The position numbers were made by a program, and so were the translations under genes. 64,000 nt of DNA from contig JAKJXP020000024.1 of NCBI GenBank assembly GCA_022225965.2, positions 62,001-126,000 on the forward strand, in the 5' to 3' direction. Of this stretch, positions 1 through 12,482 are shown in pieces. Numbering within the stretch: position 1 is the first letter of the stretch; every line of letters begins with the position of its first letter. Under the pieces are notes generated by a model. That model was not told where the DNA came from. It was given only the letters and a program-made list of their open reading frames with translations, and did no database searches. This DNA comes from Diatrype stigma (taxonomy: Eukaryota > Ascomycota > Sordariomycetes > Xylariales > Diatrypaceae).

Positions 1-1033
1 ATATGGCAGAATATTGCTTCTGTTGACCATTCATCTAGCTTACGTACCTGGTCAAGTCAATAGTTCTTCACTGGCTTGATACAGTAACACGGTATATATA
101 TGGAAAACTTCGAAAGATGGCGTTACTATATCCTCAAGTAACTACCTATATACTCGTTACCTATGTAGTATTGGGTGTTCTAGATACGATATACGATCTT
201 GATCCCCACTGATCCGCCGGTCCTAGCCGCGATGCTTCCATGAAGGGCGCGTGCAGGTGGTTAAGTACCCATGTATGTAGTTCCTCAGCCACATGCACAT
301 CCAAACCTCAAGAAGCTGCCCGTGTCTGCCGTGATTTCGATACCTAGGCATGTATGTACTATCCTATTTTAAGTGCCGGGCCTTCATAAAGTGATGCAAC
401 TCGTATATGTGTCAGTGTTCACGGGTTAATGTTGCTGCTTGGTCCATTTGGTGAAGCTGAACATTCCAACTTGGTTGTACCTAGGTACCTACTCAGCATG
501 GCCAGACCCGACACCAGCTGGGTGGATCTGTCCATCTGCCCGCTGCCCCGCGGCAGCTCCCAAAGCTGCAGCTTCGTCCAATGATGTCGCAAAGTCTATT
601 ACGTCACTCCCACGACAAACTTGGGAACCGAAGAGCATTCGCATCACCATTTCATATGCCTGGTAGTGTGCGAGGCGGGTTCCTTGTGTTTCCTAGGCCG
701 GGTCCCTGTTGTCATAGGTGAGAAATAGCACGGACTGGCCCGGCTCATTGTTCATAGCCATCAGGTATTTCGTCATCGTTAAGCTTTTTTTCTCCTTTGC
801 ATGTAGTACTGAGGTAGTTACATACATACATATCTAGGTAGGGTAGCCAGCTGGACTACAATATAAACGTTCCTCCTCCCCAGTGCTGCTTCTTCTTCCC
901 ATCTACAAGAACACCATACAAACAAACAAACAACCTTGGTAGAGATAATTCAACCTCGACCCTCATACACACACAATCCATCAACACCTGAACTCGATCT
1001 ACCTAAACCAGACCAACCCGCCAATCATTCACA
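1..1033. other. Intergenic, no gene seen
   Basis: I see no supported coding region here. The sequence has many short TACCTAC/TAGGTA motifs, which recur in the other spacers of this window. The last 170 bases form a plausible promoter and leader for the gene starting at 1034, with a TATAAA at 862-867 and a CAAACAAACAAAC-type leader. Confidence 0.6.
862..867 (+). promoter_or_regulatory. Candidate TATA box for the DUF1761-like gene
   Basis: TATAAA lies about 170 bases upstream of the chosen ATG. It is followed by a pyrimidine-rich stretch and a CAAACAAAC leader, a common arrangement in filamentous fungi. The match is short and has not been tested against background. Confidence 0.35.
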
Positions 1034-1821
1034 ATGGCTACTCTTCACTGTAAGAATCTCCCCTCTTTCTACTACTACCTGGCCAAGTTCTCCGCGATTC
1101 GGGAGTCCCTTTGAAGCCCGGATCTACATGCATGACACGAGCAAAGAGCAACGAGCTAACCCAACCCGCCTTTCTCCAGACCTTCCTCCCGTTAAGCCCT
1201 CGGCCATCGCCCTCGGCGTCGTCTTCAACCAGTCAATTGAGACAGCAGGTATGTATACTCACCATATTCTTCCCACCAACACTTCCTATCCTATCCAATT
1301 ATCATCTTTGATTTGATGATATGATATGATATGATCTGATCTGATCTGTTAACACTGTTTTTTCCCTCTCACCACAGTCCTAGGTCCTCTCCTCGGCCAG
1401 ACCTATCAGCGCGCTAAGGCCGCCGACACCAAGGAAGAGTTCCTGCGCTCCAAGGAGGCGTCAGGCGCGGCCGTCGCCTGGGGCACGTCCCTGGTCGGCT
1501 CGGCCTTGCAGTCGTACGGCGTCGGCGCCCTCATCAACGCCACTGGCACCCTGAGCTACAAGGGCGCCGCCTATCTCGGCAGCTTGATCTTCCTGGCCAC
1601 GTCCGCTCCTACCGTAAGTTCTTGTCCCCCCTCCCCCAGATTTCCTCCTCCAGAGACCGTTACTAAAAATGCTGGACAATATTTAGTACCTCAACCAGCT
1701 CTTCACCGAGAAGCGTACCCTCGACACTATTGCTGTCGGCGCTACCGCCAAGGTCTTCGAGACGGTCGGCCTCTCGCTGTTCCTGACCTGGTGGGGCACC
1801 CGGACCAACCCTTTCTCTTAG
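1034..1821 (+). CDS. DUF1761-like small integral membrane protein
   Basis: I model four exons: 1034-1049, 1180-1248, 1378-1613 and 1687-1821. They join in frame through GT-AG introns to give 151 residues beginning MATLHYLPPVKPSAIALGVV and ending WWGTRTNPFS. The protein is largely hydrophobic, with about four candidate membrane segments: around residues 12-28, 50-75, 85-103 and 118-140. Length, segment spacing and the Gly/Ala-rich helices resemble the DUF1761 family, which has no known function. The start is supported by the acaATGGCT context, by the leader upstream and by conservation-like structure from the first residues. The intron after exon 2 contains a pentanucleotide repeat. The family assignment comes from recognition of the pattern, not from a search. 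Confidence 0.7.
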
Positions 1822-3007
1822 ATCATGAACTGAGGAGAGAGACGATGACCGTGGATGGCACGATGAGATGACATGTCCCATATAATGGAGACGAACGAAT
1901 GATGAGCTCGACTTTGATTGATGGATCGAGCCCCATCTTGTAAATTACCACTATTCCTAGGAATCACCCTGGCGGATATGAGGGTGACAGCTGTGGCTGT
2001 TGCTACTCGGAACGGGACGGATAACGGCAGGGAAAAGGGAATGGACGGGAAAGGGAAATGAATGACTTGTATTTTATAGCTAATAAAGCATCATCAGCTA
2101 ATGTATATTGTCTGTGGTCCTATTCATACCTAATTGCGTGATCGTCAGTCATGTTCGTGTAATGCCAGAGGCAGGTGCCACTTACCTACTACATACCTAC
2201 TTATATCCCTAACCACCACCCACTTAGCTCTAGCTTTCCTAAAAACAACAACAACAACGAAGATTCACTGATTGGCTTTTGCAACGTACTGGTCCCATCA
2301 ACCTACAATTGCAACGAAGCCCCGAATCCCACTCGTTGTACAGCGGCCTAGAGCCGTAATAGTTCGCGTATAATTTGTTGCTGTTCGATATGTACGAGAC
2401 TGTGGCAGCATGTCTTTTCAGTCCCAAACGTGCATCTATAATCCCGAACATCTCATCTTAAGACTCGAACAATCACCTGCGTCACATAAGAGAGATTAGT
2501 TGCGTGGTAATGAACAATATATATTTCGGACTTTTCGGTACCCCTGAAGAAATAAAAGCCGACAGAAATAATAAACCCTCTCCCAAACGCCAGAGGCCAA
2601 CGAAGACGCCCGATTGTGGGTTAGCCTGACAAGACGACCAGACCAAACCGAAGTCACTAATCAATGTTTTGTATGCTGTATGATACATCACCACCACTAC
2701 CGCCAGCACCATCGACGTGTTCGCGATATCTGTGTGTTGGTGGGTGGCCGGCTTGACCGCCAGAGATGTTTCGAGCGATATCTCGTGGTTTTGGTTTGCA
2801 TAGTTCGGCCCACGCCCTCCGTGTGGAATAGTAGTAGGCAGGTATATATGAGCAGGTGGCGAGGTAGGCTGGTAATCGGGCAGGGCAGGCAGGCAGGTAG
2901 TCGAGAATTACGAGGCGTTCCTCCTCGCCTCGCCTCTTCATACCAACATCAAACACCCACCTACCCTCCGCCCGCCCACACGCACGCACAGACACACACA
3001 CAACCCC
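1822..3007. other. Intergenic, converging 3' ends
   Basis: This lies between the plus-strand DUF1761-like gene and the minus-strand NHP2 gene, so it should hold two 3' UTRs. Open frames on both strands are short and show no recognisable protein features. A TATTTTATAGCTAATAAA stretch near 2071-2088 could serve in 3'-end formation of the upstream gene. Confidence 0.5.
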
Positions 3008-4029
3008 TCACGTGAACTTGAGCTGATTCCGGCTCTCCTTCTGGACGAGCTTGACGAGATCCTTGTAGACCTCGGCGAAGTCCTCGGCACCCTCTCCCTC
3101 TCCCTCTCCTTCCTCCTCGATCTTCTCGCTCTTTCCCTTCTTGGCGGCGCCGGCCCCGACGCGGCCGGGCTTCTCGGTGACCATGACGACGCTCGTGGGC
3201 CGCTTGGTGGAGCCGGCGGCGCCGAGCTCGGCGCGCGACGACACGAAGATGTAGGGCACGTTGACGTCCTCGCACAGCACCGGGATGTGGCTGATGACGT
3301 CGGCCGGGCTGATGTCGCCCGCCAGCACCACCACCCCGGGGAAGGCCTGGTTGCCCGGCCCCGAGGCCGGCGACTTGCGCAGCGACTTGACGACCTCCTT
3401 CACGCCGCGCTTGAGCGTCTTGTGCTTGGCCGCTGTTGGGAGGGGGGGTAGGGTTAGCTGGGGGGTTTAAATTTGATTTCCCATCTCGCTTTCGCGGGCT
3501 GTGTGGAGTGTTTTTACGCTGGTGAGGTTGGGAGGGCGAGAGGGAGAACGGGGGAGGAAAAAGAAAGATGTGTGTGTGTGTGTGTGGAAGGAGGGGGGGA
3601 TGGTTGGGTGTGTATGCGGGTGTATAGCTAGAAGCTGCATAGGTAATTATGATGGAGGAAGAGAAAGGACAGGCACACACCTTTTCTGATGGACTTCATG
3701 ATCTTCTTGGTGCCCTTCTCGTCGGCGAGCGGTCTCGCAAACGGCACAAGCGCGCCAACAACGGGCTGCAGCACGGTGGTTTTCTTGGGCTTCTCATCAT
3801 CGCTGGAGTCGGCCTTCTTCACGACTGCTACCGCAACATCCACATCGCCGCCATTGGTCTCTGATGGGGCGTCAAGCGCGGTGCTGACGGCGGTCTTAAG
3901 CTTCTCTTTCTTCTCCTTCTTCTCTTTCTTATCTTTCTTGGACGAGGACTTGCCCACGCCGTCGGCCTCGCTACGCTTCTTGTCCTTCTTGTCCTTCTTC
4001 TCGGCCTTCTCTGGCTTGGTCGCCCCCAT
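3008..4029 (-). CDS. NHP2: H/ACA ribonucleoprotein subunit Nhp2 (L7Ae/L30e family)
   Basis: Two exons, 4029-3681 and 3432-3008, join in frame to give 257 residues. The C-terminal part, from about residue 90, is a clear L7Ae/Nhp2 domain, with AAKHKTLKRGVKEVVKSLRK followed by GVVVLAGDISPADVISHIPV, CEDVNVPYIFV and the late STKRPTSVVM segment. Nhp2 binds H/ACA guide RNAs with Cbf5, Gar1 and Nop10 in the nucleolus, for rRNA pseudouridylation and telomerase-like RNP assembly. The N-terminus is a long Lys-rich extension (EKKDKKDKKRS, KKDKKEKKEKKEK) plus an acidic linker, making the protein about 100 residues longer than budding-yeast Nhp2 (about 156 residues). An acidic EEEGEGEGEG patch sits near the C-terminus. 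The family call is firm; the role is from family knowledge. Confidence 0.92.
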
Positions 4030-7000
4030 TATGTCGGTGATGTGTATGTCGTTTTATTATGCTTTCCCTGGTGACGCTGTTTGTGCGGTTCGTAGACACG
4101 TTGTAATATTCGATTGGGAGGGAATTGAGGCTTCAGAGGCGGTAAGGTCCCCGTGGTTCGAAATTTTGCGAATTGGTTGCTATCGATCGATGTTTCCTTA
4201 TCAGGTCAATTGAGGACGAGCTCGAGAATTTCTCGATTTTTTTTTTCTTAGGACCCTCGCCCATGAACCAGACTAGCTCCCGGGTACCTGGCCATAGTAC
4301 CCACCTAAGATAAGATAAGAGACCCAGCTGCCAGCAGTTGCGGGCGGCTCAGTCAACGCTTCGCCTTTGTCCCGAGGTCCCGTTCTTGAGCCCCCAGTCA
4401 GCTCCTGACGAAAAAGTGCGTGACAAGGGAGGAAACATAAACTCGTTGTATGGGTATAATTAAGGATTTACGATTTACGATTCACGATTCACATGGCTCA
4501 GGAAATGCCTGAAGGTATTTTTTCGAGTGACTCTGAGGCATGCGGTTACATGAGCCATCTGCTCCACTTGAAGCCCAAAGTGTGAGGTGAGTTGTGCCCA
4601 CGATGTCTCCGAAGGTTAATGGCCGTCGCTGGACAGGCCAACTTGCCCCGACGAGACGGGCCTGCTTGACTGCTTCTCGAAGGGAACTTGGGGGATCTAT
4701 GGACTATGTCGCAGCAGGAACCTGGTGAGACAGGAGGCTTTTACGGCAATTGCTTACCAGCCACCTATCCACTAAGCTAATCGATACTCCTGCCCCTGGA
4801 TGGGCAAAAACCAGCAACTATAAGTTAACCAGCTTGCAGACTATCAAGGTATATGAATCGGAATGGGAGCTCACTCCTAGACCTGGGGCTGTCTGGTACC
4901 TAGCCAAAGGCGGATAGTTCGGACAGCACGTATTCATTTGGATTATCGAGAACATATCTCGTCAACTGTGGCTTACGAAATTGGTCCGTCAGTCTTGTAG
5001 CCAACCAACATCTGATGTTGCGCCCTCTTGAAAAGGGGGTTTCAGCTATGGTGGTCCACTAGTCTAGCTCTACTTAAGATGATTGCCATTTCAAGCAATA
5101 ACCATTCAGCTTCTACAACTAGACGTGAAAACGAGATTGGAAGTGACATATGTACTCCGTAATATCATCGAGATCTTGAAGGTCCAACTAGGTAAGTTAT
5201 ACGCCGCCAGCTACATACCTAGGTAGTATACGTTCGGTGACAGCTTCGAGGTCTCTGGCTACTATGTAGGCAGTTATGTCTTGACGGATAGAGCGGCTGA
5301 ACGGGTGCATGAAGTGGAAGCGATCCTTCTGGATTGAGGTTGTGTGTGTACTCTGTATGATCCTGAGTGATACCTCAACACCTTGAGTTATATTTTCACT
5401 ACAATAGACACGTTCCGAGATCCGAATTCTGGCACCCTTTCTTGCCATGGAAGGACCATGAGCGTGGCTTTTCCTTTTGCACTGCCTGGTCAGCTCTCAC
5501 TGCGAATCATACGGAATGCGGGTTTCGCCATGAAACCTAAGTTCAGGCGGCCCAGCCCAGAGCTGCATGGCACTACAGTTTTCTATGCAGCTGAAGTCTG
5601 GCCAATTGGATGCTTCGGGATCAGCCTGGGCATAAACATGATGGCACATTGGCAGATTTTGCCCAAGTCTGGATCTGGGAGTGTGCTACGAAGTACTGGC
5701 TCATCAGTCTCGCGCAACATCCATCGTCGACATATCATCCCGGTAGTGGTTGCAGTTCCTACCAATGGTCGCAAATCCTCGCTCGGTCGATTCTGCATCT
5801 TTCTACCTACCTACTGCATCCATTTGGGGATTCGGTATGCGTACGCAGGTGTTGACGCACACCATGCGGCTTGAACGGAGCATTAGTTTGTGCCGACCTC
5901 CCGATCTAAACTAAGTAGTATACTTCCAGTTAAAGGCAGTCAATGACGGCTCATGTGTCGTGTAGCAAAAGAGATGACCAAGACCCGATAGATAGACGGA
6001 CATAATCCCCTATCGAGACGCCATCTCCAGTGCTCACTTTTCTTTGATTTCTCAGAAGGATCTGATAATCCGGCCGTATGATGTAGAAGTAGGTAAATGT
6101 GATACAGTAAGCCTGGCCTGCATTGCACATGTGTTTTCATCGGCGCCTACGACGGTATGCAAGGCAGCCCCTGTTGTACGGTATCTTCCAAGTAATTCTA
6201 TTCTGTCGATGAGGTCGAGAGGAGAACGGCCCGAACTTCGAAGTGCCCACATTAGGTTGTAAGTGATAACCAGTGATTGATAGTTACTAGTTGGTATCTA
6301 TACCTTGTTATAGTGCGTAAGTATATAAGTATGTCGGGAGATATCCTTCGTCGTTTCACATCGTTCTGCCTAACTGGTGCACACTATGCGCATATGAGCT
6401 TGACTAACTTGCTCGTTGTGTATCGTTGACCCCTTCTGCCACTCCGACTCGTGTCCATTGCCCTGGATGCATACCAGGAGTTAAATCCGAACCCCGTCTT
6501 TTCAGATTCGAGGAGTTTTTGTAGTTCCACTTCTATATAATTCAGTTAGGTATTTGTCTCTACTGAAAATACATGCGTAGCTTATAGCAAAAGAGGCTTG
6601 TGTTGAGCAGCCCGTCGACTCTACCCCTCCTCCCCTGAACATCTCGCGGCAAGCTTATCCGTCTAGAGATCGATAAATCACCTGATTGACCCTAGACTTT
6701 ACTATGTACAGTATTGAGCTACACACTCTTAATACCGAGTAACTATCGGCCCACGTAACCGGAAACTAAGCCGCAACTTGCAAAGTCTGATCTTTGACCA
6801 GTCTCCTATGTTGATCACCAACAGATCATTGAGGACAGTCCACATATCTTCATGACCGGGTGTCGGTCGATGACGGAGGTGCTACCCCACCAAAAGAGAG
6901 CAGCCAGCATCTCTTGGCAATGAATCCCGTCAGCTCATACCTAGCCCGCGCGCCAGATCTGGCAGCTCTTGGAAACATTCTAGCAGTCTGGGCATTGGGC

Positions 7001-7987
7001 ATTGCACAGTCTTGTCGCGCCTTGTCGCTGCCGCTGCCGCCGCCCGCAGCATCGAAGCTACCTGCATGTATGTATGGATGTATGTAGGTATATGTATGTA
7101 TGTACCTACCTACCTACCTAGCGCAACGTAACTCCACCGGCATTGCACACCCAGAACACCTCGGCACAGGGGCATAGGGGTGAGCATAGGGGTGAGCATA
7201 GGGGTATTGTACATACAACACAAGGTCAGCACAGGCCCAGAACAGGCCCGGCACCAGTGCACAGCCCATCGCCCCGCGTGCATAAGGGCACTGATCACCC
7301 AAGTACACAGGATGTTTGCCTTGTACAGTACTTAATGCGAGGTACTTCGTACATACATCTCCATACACAGCAACACGTATGTTTTTGGCATCGAATTAAA
7401 TACATATTGTTTCTCTGTCTCGCGCTGCGCTGCTCTGCTCTGCTCTGCTCTGCTTATTGTTCGCTTCCCCTTAGTTTTGCTTCCGCATTGCATTATTGTT
7501 TCTCGATCAAACCCGGCCCGGCTCGAGACAAAATACACTTAGAAAGTCGATAGCAAATAGATTTTGGTCGAACCCCTCACAGAACGATTCAGGCCCGCCT
7601 ACATCTCTACATCTCTACATCTCTACGTGTTTGCATATCTACCTGGAGCTACAGTCTGGGCAGCCCAACTACAAGTTCTCCAAGAGTCCAAGCTAGCATC
7701 CCAGTGATCGTCGACCCTAAGTTGCAACTCTAGAATCCCCTCGAGAGCTGCTGGACAGCCACTGCTACCTACTGCCCAGACAACCTGCTACTACGCACCT
7801 AAAGCGCTCAGCCCCCCTCTGAAACCTGGTTGCCGGCCAATAGAATCTGTTTTACGACGTCATCTCCTCTTCCGTCTCCTTCCTGTCCCAGGGGCTGCCA
7901 GGGATCCGACTTGCATTCCAGCCATTCTAGCTGGACTAAATCGATCAGCCACTTCCCGCCCTGTTTTGATACCCCCTCCTTTTCATC
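4030..7987. other. Long intergenic region without a supported gene
   Basis: Nearly 4 kb without a convincing gene. The longest open frames, near 5383-5874 (+, 163 codons) and 5197-5448 (-, 83 codons), overlap on opposite strands, lack recognisable motifs and do not extend through plausible introns. Simple repeats are present: a GTAT/CTAC-rich run at about 7066-7120, a roughly 12-base tandem (GCATAGGGGTGA) at about 7172-7207, a TCTGC run at about 7434-7453, and ACATCTCT repeats near 7600-7625. The last few hundred bases should contain the promoter of the decarboxylase gene. Confidence 0.5.
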
Positions 7988-10900
7988 ATGGTCCGCATAA
8001 TCCCCTCGAGATTAAAACCTCGTTCCTCGACTTCCACCATGAATTCTGCCACCAACAGCCGCAGTACGAGTCCCTTGAGGTCCAAACCAGACATGGCAAC
8101 CTCAGAACCTCGGAAGGACACGGGGCTAGTCTTGAAGATCGTTGTGCTTCGTGTAAGAATTGCAAACATGTTCGCCAGACGGCATCGCGTGGATTATGCT
8201 GACGTGGAGCCATCTAGGCCCGAGATTTGGCAGCAAAAGATCGCAGTGGGACATCGGATCCTGTAAGGCGTAACCCCCTATGTTTATCTCAAGATGTAAC
8301 CTGGTTGGTGTGAAGGAAATGCTGCTGACTGTTTTCTATTTCAACAGTACCTTCAATTGACTTGCGGCGAGACCAAATTCGTAACCCACTGCGTACCGAA
8401 GACCCTGAACCCAGAATGGAACGTCGTCTGCACTATACCCATCACGGGCGTCGATTGCCTACTCCTTGAAGGTATCTGCTGGGATAAGGATAGGTTTGGG
8501 AAGGACTATATGGGCGAATTCGACCTCGCTCTCGAGGAGATCTTTGCGGATGAGAAAACAGAGCAACTGCCAAAATGGTACGGACTCAAGAGCAAGAAGC
8601 CGGGCAAGAAAACCAGTATCGTCTCTGGAGAGGTCATGCTGCAGTGCACCTTGTTCGATACCACAGCCAAGGATGCCACGGACGCACAGGTCATGGAGAA
8701 GCTACACTCGCTGGCTGCCTCGTTGCCAGAGGCTGGTTCTCGCAGTGTGACTCCCAACCTAACCCCTACTTTCGGGGCGTCGAGCGTGGGATCATCACCA
8801 TCCCCGCCTTTGATCCGAAGCCCCGTGGAAGGGTCCCAGGAAGACGAGGAAGACGACGAGATACTCGATGACGAAGAGCCCGCCGAGGACGAGGACCCTA
8901 GCAAGCCAGAAACCGCCGAGAAAAGAAAGAAAAGGCTCCGGATCAAGGGGTTGAAGCGCAAAAAGAGGCGAAACCCGTACGAATTCGTCAACGGCGGTAG
9001 CGATGTGGTCGGCCTTATCTTCCTCGAAATCTGCAGTATTACCGACCTACCACCCGAATCTAACTTCACGAGAACCACTTTTGACATGGACCCCTTCGTT
9101 GTGGCGTCTCTCGGCAAGAAGACATACCGTACCAGAGTGGTACGCCACAATTTGAACCCCGTTTTCAATGAGAAAATGCTCTTTCATGTTTTGAATCATG
9201 AGAAATCGTACTCATTTTCCTTCACCGTCATCGACCGGGATAAATATTCCGGCAATGATTTCATTGCCTCGACATCATTTCCCCTACAGGAAATGATCGA
9301 GAAGAGCCCCCAGCCTGACCCAGAGACTGGCCTCTATGAGCTCAAGGAACCTGCAGAGTATGTGCCGGGCCAGACGAAGAAGTCAAGACTCGCGAAGCTG
9401 GGCATGTCAAGATCGTCTTCGGCTGCAAGCATGTCAAAAGGAAAGCCTGCGCTCTCGAAGACTCCCAGTGTAGTATCTACAACATCACAAGCGGGCAGTG
9501 TGACTGAAGCAAAACCTGCCCCTACGTCGATACCAAATCCCGGACTATTGAATGCAGAACAGGTCCCTAACCTCAACGGTGGTAACGGCGGAAATAGCGA
9601 GTTCGATGACCCGGAAGATTCAGATTTCAACACCTTCACGATCCCATTGAAGATGAAGGACTGGGAGAAATGGGAGGCCAAACATAATCCTGTCTTGACT
9701 ATTCGGGCCAGATACATGCCGTATCCCGCATTGAGACAGCAGTTCTGGCGTGCATTGTTGAAGCAGTACGACAGTGACGAGAGTGGTGAAATCAGCAAGG
9801 TCGAATTAACCACGATGCTTGACACGCTGGGATCGACGTTGCGTGAGTCTACTATAGATAGCTTTTTCACGCGTTTCCAGCACGAAAACGTCACAGGCGA
9901 AAGCAGCCTTACTATGGACCAGGCAGTCATTTGTCTCGAGGATCAACTGAAGGCAAAGAGTCAAGCGTCTGTAGGGGACAAAATGAGAAGCATGATGCCA
10001 GATGCAGACAAAGTGAAGAACCTTCTCACGGTTCCAGGCCACCACAGCAACGTATCAACACCCTCGGAGGAAGGGACGTTTACCCTGGATGCTGAAGATT
10101 CCAATGTTCAAGGCCAAGAATCTGGAACGTCGACGATCGTCGTGCCCGATCTTAGCACCCCAGGCGAGGAAGGCGACTACCTGGGCAAGGACGACCTGAA
10201 CCTCGACAGAGGAGAGGAACACGTGGTTGAGATTCGGGAGTGCCCTATCTGCCATCAGCCGCGCCTCAACAAACGAAAAGATAGCGACATCATTACTCAT
10301 ATCGCCACATGTGCTAGCCAGGACTGGCGTCAGGTCAACAGCCTTATGATGGGTGGGTTTGTGACTGCTAGTCAAGCACAGCGGAAATGGTACTCGAAGG
10401 TCATCACGAAGATCTCCTACGGCGGCTACAAGCTTGGCGCTAATTCTGCCAATATCCTTGTCCAGGATCGCCTTACTGGTCAGATCAACGAAGAGAAAAT
10501 GAGTGTGTATGTGCGTTTGGGTATTCGACTTCTATACAAGGGTCTCAAGTCGAACAACATGGAGAACAAGAGAAGTAAGTGTATTCCAGTCCGTGGCAAT
10601 TACCTCGCTGACTAACATCAACGCAGTCCGTAAAATGCTCAAGAGCTTGAGTATCAAGCAGGGCAAGAAGTACGATGATCCTGCTTCTAAATCCCAGATT
10701 CAACCGTTTATCGACTTCCATGGTCTCGATATGTCGGAGGTCTTGCAGCCCGTGGAGGAGTTCAAGAACTTCAACGAGTTCTTCTACCGTGCATTGAAGC
10801 CAGGTGCCCGGCCATGTTCGGCCCCAGACGATCCGCGTATCGTAGTATCACCCGCCGACTGTCGTTCTGTTGTTTTTAATAACCTTAAAGATGCGACCGG

Positions 10901-11598
10901 CATCTGGATCAAGGGTCGAGAATTCTCAATTCAGCGTTTACTTGGCGATGCTTATCCCGAGGATGCCAAGCGCTACGAGAACGGGGCTCTGGGCATCTTC
11001 CGGTTGGCACCTCAGGATTACCATCGCTTCCACATTCCGGTTGATGGAACCCTACGCGAGCCCAAACTGATTGCTGGCGAGTACTATACGGTTAACCCGA
11101 TGGCCATCCGCTCGGCACTTGATGTGTATGGTGAAAACGTTCGCGTGATCTGCCCCATCGACACGGAGCTTTTCGGTCGTGTCATGGTTATCTGCGTAGG
11201 AGCTATGATGGTCGGTAGCACCGTGATCACTCGGAAGGAAGGGGAATATGTCAAGCGCGCCGAAGAGCTCGGATATTTCAAGTTTGGTGGTAGTACAATT
11301 GTGCTCCTGTTCGAGGACGGCAGGGTGGCATATGATGCCGACCTGGTGGACAACTCGAACACTGCCCTTGAGACCTTGGTATGTTTGATTCCATATACTA
11401 TCGGAGATTATATAACACAGTCGCTAACTGATTTTCCAGGTCCGAGCAGGTATGTCCATCGGCCATTCACCCCAAGTGGCACAATTCGCTCCAGACATGC
11501 GCAAGGACGCTAGCGAGGTCACTGAGGAGGAGAAGAAAGACGCACATAGACGGATCGTTGGCGGGGGTGACGCTGCTGATGAAGCCAACATATCGTAA
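7988..11598 (+). CDS. PSD2: C2-domain phosphatidylserine decarboxylase (Psd2 type)
   Basis: Five exons, 7988-8152, 8218-8262, 8348-10574, 10627-11378 and 11440-11598, close in frame to 1115 residues. The enzyme decarboxylates phosphatidylserine to phosphatidylethanolamine; Psd2-type enzymes act in Golgi, endosomal or vacuolar membranes. An N-terminal C2 domain (about 48-150) is rebuilt across two introns (VVLRARDLAAKDRSGTSDP, then YLQLTCGETKF). A second C2 domain lies at about 290-395. An EF-hand-like loop, DSDESGEISKVE, is near 545 and a C2HC-like cluster, CPICHQ...HIATC, near 700. The decarboxylase domain occupies about the last 350 residues. The self-cleavage motif GGST is at 1033-1036, so Ser1035 should become the pyruvoyl group, leaving an alpha chain of about 81 residues; the conserved HSP triplet follows in the last exon. 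Residues 150-280 are acidic and disordered. There is no mitochondrial leader, which fits Psd2 rather than Psd1. Confidence 0.95.
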
Positions 11599-12448
11599 AA
11601 GAATATAGATGGAAGAGACCTCAGCATGGGTGCTTTTATGTTATGTAGCGACAGCATTTCGAGAACAAGATAGATAATCTTGGAAAGCAAGGCATATGTC
11701 GCCGGATATATGGTGGTTTGGCATGTCGTTCGAAAGCACGCCCCGGGCTGAATAGGACCCAAACTCATAGACGGGATGTTACGATGGGTACATATTTTAC
11801 TCTGGCGACCCAGATAGGGACCACACGTGAACATACAAGCACTCAAGCACTTGTCCATTGAGAGTTGATAAGATCCATTCGTTGCTGTACAGATTATCAC
11901 GATATACATACGGCGTTAATAGTTCCGCACAACCACCTGGTCTACGCTCATATAGCTCCAGAGAGCGGAGGATGAGGCGAAGACGGCATGCACACAATTG
12001 ATTCAATATCACATGCATGCGGGTAAGTGACGATAGTTGAAAGTTGCATCATGGAGCTAGCTACAGTAGAATGCACATGGACACATAGGAACCCATCCGT
12101 TACCTAGGTTTTTATCGATCGTGTGGTTTAGAGGATATTCGCCGTACTTGATAGGACAATTCGCAGAGAGTAAACAGAGCTATAAACATATATGAGGCAT
12201 CGATATGCGCAACTGACCCCATATAGCCGCATAGTCCCATGATCTAGTCCCATGCTTTTGGGTCGGTATATGGACAGACCAGACCGGATAGACCAAACTA
12301 CATACTTATGTACGCAGAGCTAAGCCAGAAACATGTCAAAACATGTCATGTCGTGGCATCACCGTAGCCTTACACGTGAAGTTGAGGGGTATTGGTGCTT
12401 AGCGCAGCCGCCGTACGGGGGAACAGGGAGCAGGAGGCAGGCAAGGCA

Positions 12449-12482
12449 GGGGGCAGGGGGCAGGGGAGCAGGGGAGCAGGGG
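12449..12482 (+). repeat. G-rich tract able to form a G-quadruplex
   Basis: Five consecutive G4-G5 runs are separated by CA or AGCA spacers, satisfying the usual four-run quadruplex pattern with very short loops. It lies between the 3' end of the decarboxylase gene and the ADIP gene, more than 1 kb from either coding region. Confidence 0.6.

Noticed and set aside
5383..5874. 163-codon plus-strand open frame in the 4-kb gap
   Set aside because: No motif, an overlapping frame on the other strand, mixed composition, and no plausible upstream or downstream exon.
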